DNA of 64,000 nucleotides from Planctomonas psychrotolerans (GTDB lineage Bacteria > Actinomycetota > Actinomycetes > Actinomycetales > Microbacteriaceae), in assembly GCF_008642235.1 (NCBI RefSeq), contig NZ_SJEV01000001.1:992001-1056000 (forward strand), given 5' to 3'. The position numbers were made by a program, and so were the translations under genes. The notes beneath the pieces are model-generated. The model was not told the origin of the DNA. It did no database searches and worked only from the letters and a program-made list of their open reading frames with translations. Position 1 is the stretch's first letter. The number at the start of each line of letters is the position of its first letter. Below, one piece after another: positions 16,563 through 24,782 of this stretch.

Positions 16563-17987
16563 ATGCGCGTTCGGTCGAGGCACCAGCGATCCGTGCTCGC
16601 CCGCATCCGCGACTTCCTCGACTACTTCGCCCACACCACGCCGGCCCGCTTCGCGATCGCCGTCTTCCTCGGACTCATCGTGGTGGAGACGACCCTGCTG
16701 CTCGTCCCCGGCATGACCACCAGCGGCGAGATGCCGCCGTTGCACGACGCGCTGTTCACGGCGGTGTCCGCGATCTGCGTCACCGGGCTGACGACCGTGG
16801 ACATGGCGGCCTACTGGACCCCGCTGGGGCACGCGGTGATCGCCCTCGGCGTGCAGATCGGTGGCATCGGCGTGCTCACCCTCGCCTCGATCATGGGGCT
16901 CGTGGTCTCGCGACGCCTCGGGCTCCGCGCCAAGCTCATGGCGGCGAGCGACAGCAACCCCCTGCGCATCCACCACGGTCCGGTCGCCGAGAGCCAGGCG
17001 GTGAAGCTCGGCGAGATCGGCACGCTGCTTCTCACGGTGGCGATCAGCGCTCTCGTCATCGAGGCCACCCTCGCGCTGCTGCTGCTTCCCCGCATCCTGG
17101 TCGAGGGCGTGCCGTTCCCCACCGCGCTCCTCGACTCCTTCTACTGGTCCCTGATGGCCTTCACCAACACCGGTTTCATCCTGAGCGACACGGGATTCGA
17201 CCCCTACCTGCACGACTACTGGTTCCTCTCCCTGCTCATCGTGGGCGTGTTCCTCGGCAGTATCGGCTTCCCGGTGATCTACGCCGTCCTGCGCAACCGA
17301 CGCAAGCCTCGGCGCTGGTCGGTGCACGTGAAACTCACCCTCGTCACCACACTGCTGCTCATCGGAATCGGGATGCTCGCCTACATGCTGCTCGAGTGGG
17401 AGAACCCCGCCACGTTCGGCCCGCTTCCGCCCGGAGAGCGGGCCTTCCAGTCCCTGTTCTTCTCGGTGATGACGCGGTCGGGTGGGTTCTCCACGATCGA
17501 CGTGCACGAGATGAACAACGCGAGCCTGCTCGTCGGCGACATGCTCATGTTCATCGGCGGCGGGTCCGCGTCCACCGCCGGGGGCATCAAGGTGACCACC
17601 CTCGCGGTGCTGTTCCTCGCGGCCTTCGCCGAGGCCCGGGGCAACGAGTCGATGGAGGCGTTCGAGCGTCGCATCCCGGGGGACGTGCTGCGCCTCGCGG
17701 TGAGCGTGGTGCTGTGGGGTGCCACCACGGTCGCCCTCTCCACCGTGGTGCTGCTGCAGATCTCCGGGTCGACGCTCGACTACGTGCTCTTCGACGTCAT
17801 CTCGGCCTTCGCGACATCGGGGCTCACGACCGGGCTCACGGCCGACCTGCCGCCGTCCGGCGTGTACGTTCTGGCGGCGACGATGTTCATGGGTCGCGTT
17901 GGTACAGTGACGCTTGCCGCGGCGCTCGCTGCCAGCACGCGACGGCAGCTGTTCACTCGGTCCGAGGAACGGCCCATTGTCGGATAG
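16563..17987 (+). CDS. ktrB: Potassium uptake channel subunit KtrB/TrkH
   Basis: Pore-forming K+ transport subunit, about 474 residues, with the fourfold M1-P-M2 repeat. The selectivity filters are seen as ICVTGLTTVD, FTNTGFILSD, TRSGGFSTID and ATSGLTTGL, each with the conserved Gly. ATG 16563 is chosen over upstream in-frame codons because it follows GAGAAAGAGGG and matches the usual length. The ktrA start follows 44 bp after its stop. No riboswitch-sized leader is available: only 104 bp separate it from the divergent regulator. Confidence 0.93.
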   Translation: MRVRSRHQRSVLARIRDFLDYFAHTTPARFAIAVFLGLIVVETTLLLVPGMTTSGEMPPLHDALFTAVSAICVTGLTTVDMAAYWTPLGHAVIALGVQIGGIGVLTLASIMGLVVSRRLGLRAKLMAASDSNPLRIHHGPVAESQAVKLGEIGTLLLTVAISALVIEATLALLLLPRILVEGVPFPTALLDSFYWSLMAFTNTGFILSDTGFDPYLHDYWFLSLLIVGVFLGSIGFPVIYAVLRNRRKPRRWSVHVKLTLVTTLLLIGIGMLAYMLLEWENPATFGPLPPGERAFQSLFFSVMTRSGGFSTIDVHEMNNASLLVGDMLMFIGGGSASTAGGIKVTTLAVLFLAAFAEARGNESMEAFERRIPGDVLRLAVSVVLWGATTVALSTVVLLQISGSTLDYVLFDVISAFATSGLTTGLTADLPPSGVYVLAATMFMGRVGTVTLAAALAASTRRQLFTRSEERPIVG

Positions 17988-18031
17988 CGTCTACCGTTCG
18001 CTCATTCGAGCGAGCACGAGGAGTTGACACG

Positions 18032-18700
18032 ATGATCGATCGCATTCCCCACAACGCGCCGGTGCTCGTCATCGGCCTGGGGCGGTTCGGAGCCGCGACG
18101 GCGGGCCAATTGGCCCGGCTCGACCGCGAGGTGCTCGCGATCGACGAGAGCCAGGCGCTCGTGCAGAAGTGGTCGGACCGGATCACCCACGCCGTGCAGG
18201 CCGACGCCCGCAGCATCGAGGCGCTGGAGCAGCTCGGTGCCCGGGAGTTCTCCATCGGCGTGGTGGCCGTCGGCTCGTCCATCGAGGCGAGCGTGCTGAT
18301 CACCGCCAATCTGGTCGACCTGAAGATCCCGCAGATCTGGGCGAAGGCGATCTCCAAGTCGCACGGCAAGATCCTGGAACGCATCGGAGCGAACCACGTG
18401 ATCTACCCCGAGGCCGAGGCCGGTGAGCGCGTCGCCCACCTCGTATCGGGTCGCATGCTCGACTTCATCGAGTTCGACGACGACTTCGTGCTGGCCAAGA
18501 TGTATCCGCCGAAGCCCATCCGCGGGCTCTCGCTCACCGAGTCGGGGGTGCGGCGGAAGCACAAGATCACGGTGGTGGGCGTGAAGTCGCCGGGCAAGCC
18601 GTTCACCTATGCGACCGCGGACACCGTGGTCTCCAACCACGACCTCATCATCGTGTCCGGTGCGAGCGCGGACATCGAACGGTTCGCCGCGCTGGCGTAG
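18032..18700 (+). CDS. ktrA: Potassium uptake regulatory subunit KtrA/TrkA
   Basis: 222-residue cytosolic RCK protein gating KtrB. The N-terminal Rossmann RCK_N domain has GLGRFGAATAGQLARL and acidic residue end IDES. RCK_C follows about residue 140 (LTESGVRRKHKITVVGV). ATG 18032 is preceded by AGGAG at 18018-18022. It forms an operon with ktrB. Confidence 0.94.
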   Translation: MIDRIPHNAPVLVIGLGRFGAATAGQLARLDREVLAIDESQALVQKWSDRITHAVQADARSIEALEQLGAREFSIGVVAVGSSIEASVLITANLVDLKIPQIWAKAISKSHGKILERIGANHVIYPEAEAGERVAHLVSGRMLDFIEFDDDFVLAKMYPPKPIRGLSLTESGVRRKHKITVVGVKSPGKPFTYATADTVVSNHDLIIVSGASADIERFAALA

Positions 18701-18797
18701 CTGCGCCGCGCCGGACGAGCTACCCGGCGTATTCGCCGTGTCGGTGCTCGTTTCCGCTGGCGCGCCCGAGCGTCACCCGTTCCGATCGGTTCCCGAG

Positions 18798-19652
18798 TCA
18801 CTCGCCCCGAGCAAGCTCCCGGGCGCGAGCCAGGGCGGCGTCGGTCGCCCGGTCGAACAGCTCCCGAATGCCTCCGCGCTCGAGTTCCGCCACGGCGCGC
18901 TCGGTGGTGCCATGGGGACTGGTCACCTGCCGACGCAGTTCCTCCGGCGTCGACTCGGAGCGGGCGAGCAGTTCGGCGGCGCCGAGGAAGGTCCCGTTCA
19001 CGAGCAGGGCGGCCTGGTCGGGCGTGAAGCCCTTGTTGACGGCCGTGGCCGTCAGTTGCTCGACCAGATAGAACACGTACGCCGGTCCGGATCCCGAGAT
19101 CGTGCTGAGCGCGTCGAGCTGCTCCTCCGGCACCTCCACCACCTCGCCCACGGTGGAGAACAGCGATCGCACGAGGGCGGCATCCTCCTCGGTCGCGCGA
19201 CTGCCGGCTGAGATGCCTGTCACGGCACGTCCGACTCGGGCGGGCGTGTTCGGCATCGAACGCAGCACGGCCACCGAATCAGGGAGCGCCGCCTCGAAGG
19301 TACCGATCGGCACGCCCGCGGCCACGCTGACGACGATGACGTCGGGTTCCAGCGCATCCGCCACCTCGTCGAGCAACGCCGGAACCATCGCGGGCTTCAC
19401 TCCGATGAGCACGATCCGCGCGCCCCGCACGGCGGTCCGATTGGCGTCCGGGTCGACCTCGGTGGCGGACGCGGTGACGCCGGGTGTGCCGTCGAACTCT
19501 GCCGCTCGGGCCGCCGACCGATTGGTCACCCGCACATCGCCGGCGACGATCACGTCGGGGCGGAGCAATCCGCCGAGGATCGCTCGTCCCATCGATCCTG
19601 CACCGAGGATGGCGATGGACGGCAGGTGCACGGGGGGTGCTTCGTCGGTCAC
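18798..19652 (-). CDS. proC: Pyrroline-5-carboxylate reductase
   Basis: Last step of proline synthesis, reducing P5C with NAD(P)H in the cytosol. 284 residues. The dinucleotide motif is ILGAGSMGRAILGGLL, and the family signature is SGSGPAYVFYLVEQLT in the C-terminal dimerisation domain. Start GTG 19652. It is convergent with ktrA. Confidence 0.94.
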   Translation of the reverse strand: MTDEAPPVHLPSIAILGAGSMGRAILGGLLRPDVIVAGDVRVTNRSAARAAEFDGTPGVTASATEVDPDANRTAVRGARIVLIGVKPAMVPALLDEVADALEPDVIVVSVAAGVPIGTFEAALPDSVAVLRSMPNTPARVGRAVTGISAGSRATEEDAALVRSLFSTVGEVVEVPEEQLDALSTISGSGPAYVFYLVEQLTATAVNKGFTPDQAALLVNGTFLGAAELLARSESTPEELRRQVTSPHGTTERAVAELERGGIRELFDRATDAALARARELARGE

Positions 19653-19670
19653 GGACTCATCCTAGGCACC

Positions 19671-19734
19671 GGGTCGTGTCCCTCGATCGAGCCTCACTCG
19701 TCGGGTCGTGTCCGTCGATCGAGCCTCAGCCGTC
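19671..19734. repeat. Two 32-bp tandem repeats, with a degenerate third
   Basis: Units at 19671-19702 and 19703-19734 both begin GGGTCGTGTCC and share TCGATCGAGCCTCA, differing at only a few positions. A more diverged third copy (GACTCGTGTTCCTG) follows. They sit just upstream of proC, between its start and the broken HNH gene. Function is unknown. Confidence 0.8.
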
Positions 19735-19810
19735 GACTCGTGTTCCTGCATTGAGTCCTGGGATCGATGGGCCTCGTTCCCTTCTCTTACTGCCTGCCCG
19801 ATGAGTGCAC

Positions 19811-21267
19811 TCATGTGCGTTGCCGTTGGCTCTGGATGGTGTGGATGTCGGGGTTGCAGCTGGGCATCGGGATCAGTGCCTGTGCCGGATCCACGGCTAT
19901 GGGCGGTCGCAACCAGTAGTCACCGCCGTGTCGAAGGACCTTCCAGTGGTTGTCGTGGAGGACGAGGTGGTGTCTCCGGCAGAGGAGCACCCCGTCGGAG
20001 ATATCAGTCCGGCCGTGTTCTTTCTTCCAGGGGTTGATGTGGTGGGCTTCGCACCAGGATGGTGGCCGGTCGCAGGACGGGAACAGGCACCCGCCGTCCC
20101 GGACGGACATTCCGACGCGCTGCCTTGGGGTGAAGTATCGGCGGGTGCGTCCGACGTTGACGCATTGCCCATCATCGTCGAATCCGACAGCGACCGCCCC
20201 GGCGTCGCAGAGGTGTCGTTCCACCGTCGGAAAGGACACCGGGTCGGGGTGACCCTCGATCCGTCCATGACCCGCACGGCTGTGGAGGTGCGCGTCCGTG
20301 ATGATCACCCGGACCGCGGGTCGGTGGTTGCCGAAGATCGTGCCGGGGCGGCTTCAGTAGCAAGTCGGATCAAGTCCACCAGGGCGTCGGCGGCGATCTG
20401 CTCCGTCGACCGCTCGTCATTCAAGAGCGCCTCTGCGGCGGCCTTCTCCTCCGGGTCCACCATCCGCGGGCCACCTCGCCGGGGGGAGAGGATCTGATCG
20501 ATCACGCCAGCGACAATGGTGCCTTCTTCGGGTGCGAGCCGGAACTTCCCGCAATACATGCCCGCACCATCCCACCAGGTACGTAACGTCCGGTCGTCCC
20601 GACGTTGCTTCTCGCGCCGCTCGATGCCATCACTGTCGAGCTTGTCGCGGAGGTGCCGTGCCTTCCGGAACAACTGGTCCGGACTCAACCCCGCCGCGGA
20701 CGCGATGAGCTCGGTGCACGCGGCCGTGAGCGCCAAAGCCGAGACACCGGGGCCGACGTCACCGAGCGCCCGCTGGATCGCGTGAAAGCAATCCGACGAC
20801 AACACGCCTTCGGCTAACGCGGCGACGAGTGGCGCCTGCCACGGCGGCGCGATGGGAAAGGTGGGGTCTTCGGGAGTGTCGCTCCCATCCGCTCCATCCA
20901 CAGTTGATTCCACGGATCCTGTGGTGAGGGTCTCGGCGGCTTCTGTTTCGGCGATGATCGTGCCCAGCCGGACCAACTTGACGGCTTCGGGACGGGACAT
21001 CTTGCCGATCGATTGGATCATCGCCTCCGACGATACGAACCCTGCGCTCTGCGCCATCCCACCATGCCCGGTTTCCGGTCGGGACCGGTGTGCGATCTCG
21101 CCGGCGATGAGTGCCGAGTACCGGTCCACGCACTGGCGCAACATGGTCACCCGGTCTTGCGCACCCCGCAACTCACCGTCCTGCAACACCGCGACATCGG
21201 CCGCACAGTCGCCGAGAACGGCGACTGCGTCCGCTGCGGTGCGGAGTCGGCTGGAGAGGAGTTCCAT
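19811..21267 (-). pseudogene. DUF222/HNH endonuclease (13E12 repeat family), frameshifted
   Basis: The N-terminal part (ATG 21267 to stop at 20305) is a DUF222 domain with LAPEEGTIVAGVID and ERSTEQIAADALVDLIRLA. The C-terminal part continues in another frame to 19811 and contains the HNH motif CDRPPSWCEAHHINPW and LLCRRHHLVLHD. Around 20343-20349, in GCCGCCCCGGCACG, the expected family continuation PGTIFGNHRPAVRV lies one frame over, so a single base appears to be missing. Without it the two parts would form one protein of about 480 residues. It could be a true pseudogene, a sequencing error in a C run, or (least likely) a frameshift product. Confidence 0.85.
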
Positions 21268-21360
21268 ACCTACTATTGTCCCACTATCGAACACAGATTT
21301 GAAGGGCTGGGACGGAATGGGGATATGTACTTCTCCACAGGCGCCTGCAGGCGCGGTGGC

Positions 21361-21518
21361 GTCCCTTCGAAAAGCTCAGGGACCGTAGCAGGGCGCGTCC
21401 CTTCGACGGGCTCTGGGACCGTGTGGGCGCCATCCCCGCAGCCGCGGAAACTGCAGGGGTGCGTCGCCTCGCCTGGCGCAGGGACCGTACGCAGGCCCCT
21501 TCGACGGGCTCAGGGACC
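21361..21518. repeat. Three copies of a 24-bp palindromic intergenic element
   Basis: Copies at 21361-21384, 21397-21420 and 21495-21518 share the core CCCTTCGACGGGCTCAGGGA, with inverted ends GTCCCT/AGGGAC. A weaker relative lies near 21468-21487. They resemble REP-type mobile intergenic palindromes widespread in high-GC bacteria. The third copy overlaps the end of tadA and supplies its stop codon. Confidence 0.85.
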
Positions 21519-21965
21519 GGTGGCGGGAGGGGCCGAGCGGGTGCGGACGAAGAAGTCGCTGAGAAGCCGGGCGCAGTCCTCGGCCTCCACCCCGGCGAAC
21601 ACCTCCACCCGGTGCAGCAGCCGGCGGTCGCGGAGCACGTCGTAGACGGACCCGGCGGCACCCGCCTTCTCGTCCCACGCGCCGAACACCACCCGAGGAA
21701 TACGCGCGGCAAGAATCGCACCCGCGCACATGACGCACGGCTCCAGGGTCACGACGAGGGTCGCATCCGCAATGTGCCAGTTCCCCACCGCCCTCGCCGC
21801 CTGCCGGAGCGCCACGACCTCGGCGTGCGCGGTGGGATCGTTCTTCAGCTCGCGCTCGTTGCGTCCCGTGCCGAGCACGGTGCCGTCGGCCGCCACGACC
21901 ATCGCTCCGACGGGAACGTCGGAGGTGGCGAGCGCGTCATCGGCGAGCGCGATGGCATCGCGCAT
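21510..21965 (-). CDS. tadA: tRNA-specific adenosine deaminase
   Basis: Converts A34 to inosine in the anticodon of tRNA-Arg(ACG); such a tRNA is encoded at 39.3 kb in this window. About 151 residues. Zinc and catalytic motifs are THAEVVAL (HAE) and LEPCVMCAGAILAARI (PCxxC). ATG 21965 is used; upstream codons (for example a GTG near 21990) are possible. The last codons and stop lie in a palindromic repeat element. It is divergent from upp. Confidence 0.93.
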   Translation of the reverse strand: MRDAIALADDALATSDVPVGAMVVAADGTVLGTGRNERELKNDPTAHAEVVALRQAARAVGNWHIADATLVVTLEPCVMCAGAILAARIPRVVFGAWDEKAGAAGSVYDVLRDRRLLHRVEVFAGVEAEDCARLLSDFFVRTRSAPPATGP

Positions 21966-22106
21966 CCAGCGCACGTACTGCTCGGGGAACACCGGATCGG
22001 GATGCGCCGGACCGGGGAGCACCGGACCCGGCGTGCCCGGCGGAAACGCCTGCCCCGGGATCTCCGCCGCCACGTCGTCCCCTCCCCGCTCGGATAGATT
22101 GAGCCT

Positions 22107-22742
22107 ATGCGAGTCCACGTTGCCGACCACCCGCTCATCACGCACAAGCTGACGGTCCTCCGGGACTCCACCACCTCCTCGCCCACCTTCCGCAACCTCA
22201 CCGAAGAACTCGTCACGCTGCTCGCCTACGAGGCCACCCGCGGCGTGCGCGTCGAGTCGATCACCATCCAGACCCCGGTGACCGAGACCCAGGGCATCGA
22301 GATCAGCGACCCCAAGCCGCTCGTGGTCCCCATCCTCCGCGCCGGTCTCGGGATGCTCGACGGGATGATCAGGCTCATCCCGAGCGCGGAGGTGGGCTTC
22401 CTCGGCATGGTGCGCAATGAGGAGACCCTCCAGCCCGACATCTACGCCGAGCGCCTGCCCGACGACCTGTCGAATCGCCAGTGCTACGTGCTCGACCCGA
22501 TGCTCGCCACGGGCGGATCGCTCATCGCCGCGATCGAGTACCTCTTCGACCGGGGCGCGGTCGACGTGACGGCGGTCTGCCTGATCGCAGCGCCGGAGGG
22601 TCTCGCCGCCGTCGAGAAGGCGACGGCCGGCCGCGAAGTGACCATCGTGCTGGGCGCCCTCGACGAAAAACTGAACGGGGCCGGCTACATCGTCCCCGGG
22701 CTGGGGGACGCGGGAGACCGCCTCTACGGCACCGCTCACTGA
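22107..22742 (+). CDS. upp: Uracil phosphoribosyltransferase
   Basis: Pyrimidine salvage enzyme making UMP from uracil and PRPP, 211 residues. Motifs include [13 protein letters not shown], the PRPP-binding [14 protein letters not shown] and the C-terminal uracil-binding [19 protein letters not shown] 22107. It is divergent from tadA, a common actinobacterial neighbour. Confidence 0.95.
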   Translation: MRVHVADHPLITHKLTVLRDSTTSSPTFRNLTEELVTLLAYEATRGVRVESITIQTPVTETQGIEISDPKPLVVPILRAGLGMLDGMIRLIPSAEVGFLGMVRNEETLQPDIYAERLPDDLSNRQCYVLDPMLATGGSLIAAIEYLFDRGAVDVTAVCLIAAPEGLAAVEKATAGREVTIVLGALDEKLNGAGYIVPGLGDAGDRLYGTAH

Positions 22743-22775
22743 CCTCCGAGCCCCGCTCCGAACGGCTCGGGCGAG

Positions 22776-22805
22776 TTGACACGGTGAGCGTCGCTACCGG
22801 ATACT
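22776..22805 (+). promoter_or_regulatory. Strong sigma-70-type promoter for a leaderless transcript
   Basis: A perfect -35 TTGACA (22776-22781), an 18-bp spacer and -10 GATACT (22800-22805) are followed seven bases later by the ATG at 22813. Transcription would therefore start at or just before that ATG. Confidence 0.7.
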
Positions 22806-22812
22806 CGATCGC

Positions 22813-22914
22813 ATGACTGTTCGCGCGTATGCCCTGACCTCCTTCGAGGCCCCCGGGGACGCTGGCATGATGATGCCCAGCCGCGCCATGATGTGTTGCC
22901 GAATGTCGGCCTAA
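22813..22914 (+). CDS. Leaderless 33-codon Met/Cys-containing mini-ORF
   Basis: Begins MTVRAYALTSF and ends MMCCRMSA with an adjacent cysteine pair. It starts exactly where the upstream promoter would place the transcription start. It may be a leader peptide for the winged-helix gene 180 bp downstream or a stand-alone small protein. There is no homology I recognise, and the calling rests on promoter position only. Confidence 0.4.
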   Translation: MTVRAYALTSFEAPGDAGMMMPSRAMMCCRMSA

Positions 22915-23094
22915 CCCGCCACCTTCGCCGAGTCCACCCGTATCCGGGTACTACTCACGACGCTGACCCCCACCTGCCGGGTCATGCAGCGGCCGCTGAT
23001 GCGGCCGTCCCGCAACACCTTTCTCGGATCGCTCCCGTTCCTCGCATCGTCGAACGGTGGAGCGGCCCCGCATCATCATCGAAGGACTCTCCTC

Positions 23095-23874
23095 ATGTCG
23101 CTCCTCTCCGCTTCCCCCCGTTCCGCCGTCGCCCCCGCCCGCCACCTCTCGCCCGCACCGCGCCCGACGACCGTGACCACCCCGGCGGCCGCGAGCGCAC
23201 CGACCGCCGCAGCCCGGGCCGCGCACACGCCAGCCCGTGGCAGCGACTCCCCGAGCATCCGCGCTGTGCCGGAGGGAACGGAAGCCCGCGGCTTCGTGCT
23301 CTACGTGGGCATCGACGAGGCCAAGGCCGACGCTGCGGGCACGGACCTCGGCAGCATCGTCGAGGCGTTGAAGGCCCTGGCCGCGAATGTCGCCCCGGGC
23401 TCGGAGACCTACGCCGCCGTCGCCCTCGCCCCGCGGGGTGCCGGCGGGCGCGACGTGGATGTCGTGCGTCTCGCCCTGCAGGATCCCGCAGCTCTCGCCA
23501 AGCGCCGCGACACGCCTGCCGCCGAGGATCGCGCATCCAGCGGAGTGGTGATCGACATCTCGCGCAAGCGCGTGCTGCTCGACAACGACGCCGCCAACCT
23601 CACCTACAAGGAGTTCGAGCTCCTCTCCTACCTCGTGCTGCGCGAGGGGAAGACGATCGACCGGACCGAGCTCATCACGTCGCTGTGGAGCGGGGTGGAC
23701 GACGTCGATGCACCGAACGAGCGCACGATCGACGTGCACGTGCGTCGCCTGCGCTCCAAGCTCGGCCGCTACGAGGACATCGTGCGCACCGTGCGCGGCG
23801 TCGGCTACCGATTCGACCGGCACGCCGACGTGTCGGTGCAGTACGCGAGCGCGCCGAGCCCCGACCTGTTCTGA
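23095..23874 (+). CDS. Winged-helix (OmpR/PhoB-type) DNA-binding regulator without receiver
   Basis: About 259 residues. The C-terminal OmpR-type winged helix (about 150-240) contains LTYKEFELLSYLVLREGKTIDRTELI, ERTIDVHVRRLRSKLG and TVRGVGYRF. The N-terminal part has a Pro/Ala-rich leader (1-55) and a compact domain (GFVLYVGIDEAKADAAGTDLG) that lacks the Asp phosphorylation motif of response regulators. It is therefore not an ordinary two-component regulator, and no kinase lies nearby. ATG 23095 follows GAAGGACTCTCCTC; upstream codons add a poor leader. Confidence 0.85.
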   Translation: MSLLSASPRSAVAPARHLSPAPRPTTVTTPAAASAPTAAARAAHTPARGSDSPSIRAVPEGTEARGFVLYVGIDEAKADAAGTDLGSIVEALKALAANVAPGSETYAAVALAPRGAGGRDVDVVRLALQDPAALAKRRDTPAAEDRASSGVVIDISRKRVLLDNDAANLTYKEFELLSYLVLREGKTIDRTELITSLWSGVDDVDAPNERTIDVHVRRLRSKLGRYEDIVRTVRGVGYRFDRHADVSVQYASAPSPDLF

Positions 23875-24276
23875 CCCGGTTCAGGGATCCGACGCGGCCG
23901 GGAGAACCGGTCTCGGCGAGCGCATTTCACGGCCGATGCACGACTTCCCGAAATTTCCTGGAAGACTCTGGCGCTTGTTACCCAACCGTTATATATTCTT
24001 AGTGCAGAGGTTGTTTGCTGTGGCAGCCGAAGCGAAGTGATTGCAGGACACTCTTGGTGCAAGGGAGTGGGCCGGTTCCTAAGCCTCTGGGACCGGCCCA
24101 CAGTCCGTTAACGGCCCGTTGGCGCTAGTGGGATGCGCACCGCCGACTCCGGCGTGAGAGCGGACGTGTCGCGCACTCGCCGGCTCCGCCTCGATGGATT
24201 TCTGCACCTGGGGAGTGCATCCGTCCGCTGGCACCCGGTTCCATCCCTATTCTGGGATGAGGATGAAGGAGGCGCC
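23875..24276. other. 402-bp gene-free stretch with a strong hairpin
   Basis: No convincing gene. An AT-rich TTATATATT sits at 23989-23997, unusual in this genome and -10-like. About 70 bp later a near-perfect 13-bp hairpin follows: GTGGGCCGGTTCC at 24067-24079 with GGGACCGGCCCAC at 24089-24101. It could end the upstream gene or define a short (~100 nt) RNA. Confidence 0.45.
24067..24101 (+). terminator. 13-bp stem hairpin, possible terminator
   Basis: The arms pair over 13 bp with one wobble and enclose a 9-nt loop (TAAGCCTCT). There is no clear T run, so intrinsic termination is likely but not certain. Confidence 0.5.
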
Positions 24277-24717
24277 TTGGGTAACACCGCCGACGCCGTG
24301 AGCGCCTGGGAATCGCTGTTCCGAGCGCAGGTGAGCGTCATGCGCAAGCTGGCGGCCGAGTTCCCGTCCGACGGGCTGTCGTTCAACGAGTACGACGTGC
24401 TGTTCAACATCTCCCGCCAGCCCAATGGGTCGATCCGCCTGCGCGACCTCAACCGTCACCTGCTGCTCACGCAGCCGAGCGTGAGCCGTCTCGTCGATCG
24501 CCTCGCCGCGAAGGACCTCGTCTGCAAGGAACCCGCGCCGGGCGACGGCCGGGGCACCATGGTGCACCTCACCGACAGAGGTCACGCCATCTTCCGGGAG
24601 GTCGCGCTCGCGCACATGGAGTCCATCGTTCGCCACGTCGGCGCATCGCTCGACCGGGACGAACTGCTGAGGTTGAAGGAACTCTGCGACAAGCTCCGCG
24701 ACGACGCGGATTCCTGA
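24277..24717 (+). CDS. MarR-family transcriptional regulator
   Basis: 146 residues. The winged HTH shows LSFNEYDVLFNIS, LRDLNRHLLLTQPSVSRLVDRLAAKDLV and the wing PAPGDGRGTMVHLTDRG. The TTG at 24277 is preceded by a perfect AAGGAGG (24266-24272), so this start is preferred to the longer frame from 24133. Effector and targets are unknown; no clearly linked transporter or enzyme shares its strand. Confidence 0.9.
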   Translation: MGNTADAVSAWESLFRAQVSVMRKLAAEFPSDGLSFNEYDVLFNISRQPNGSIRLRDLNRHLLLTQPSVSRLVDRLAAKDLVCKEPAPGDGRGTMVHLTDRGHAIFREVALAHMESIVRHVGASLDRDELLRLKELCDKLRDDADS

Positions 24718-24782
24718 CCGGTCGACCGACGCACACGACCCGTGCGCGGTCGCACCGACACCCCCGACCCGCGCGCCGGTCG

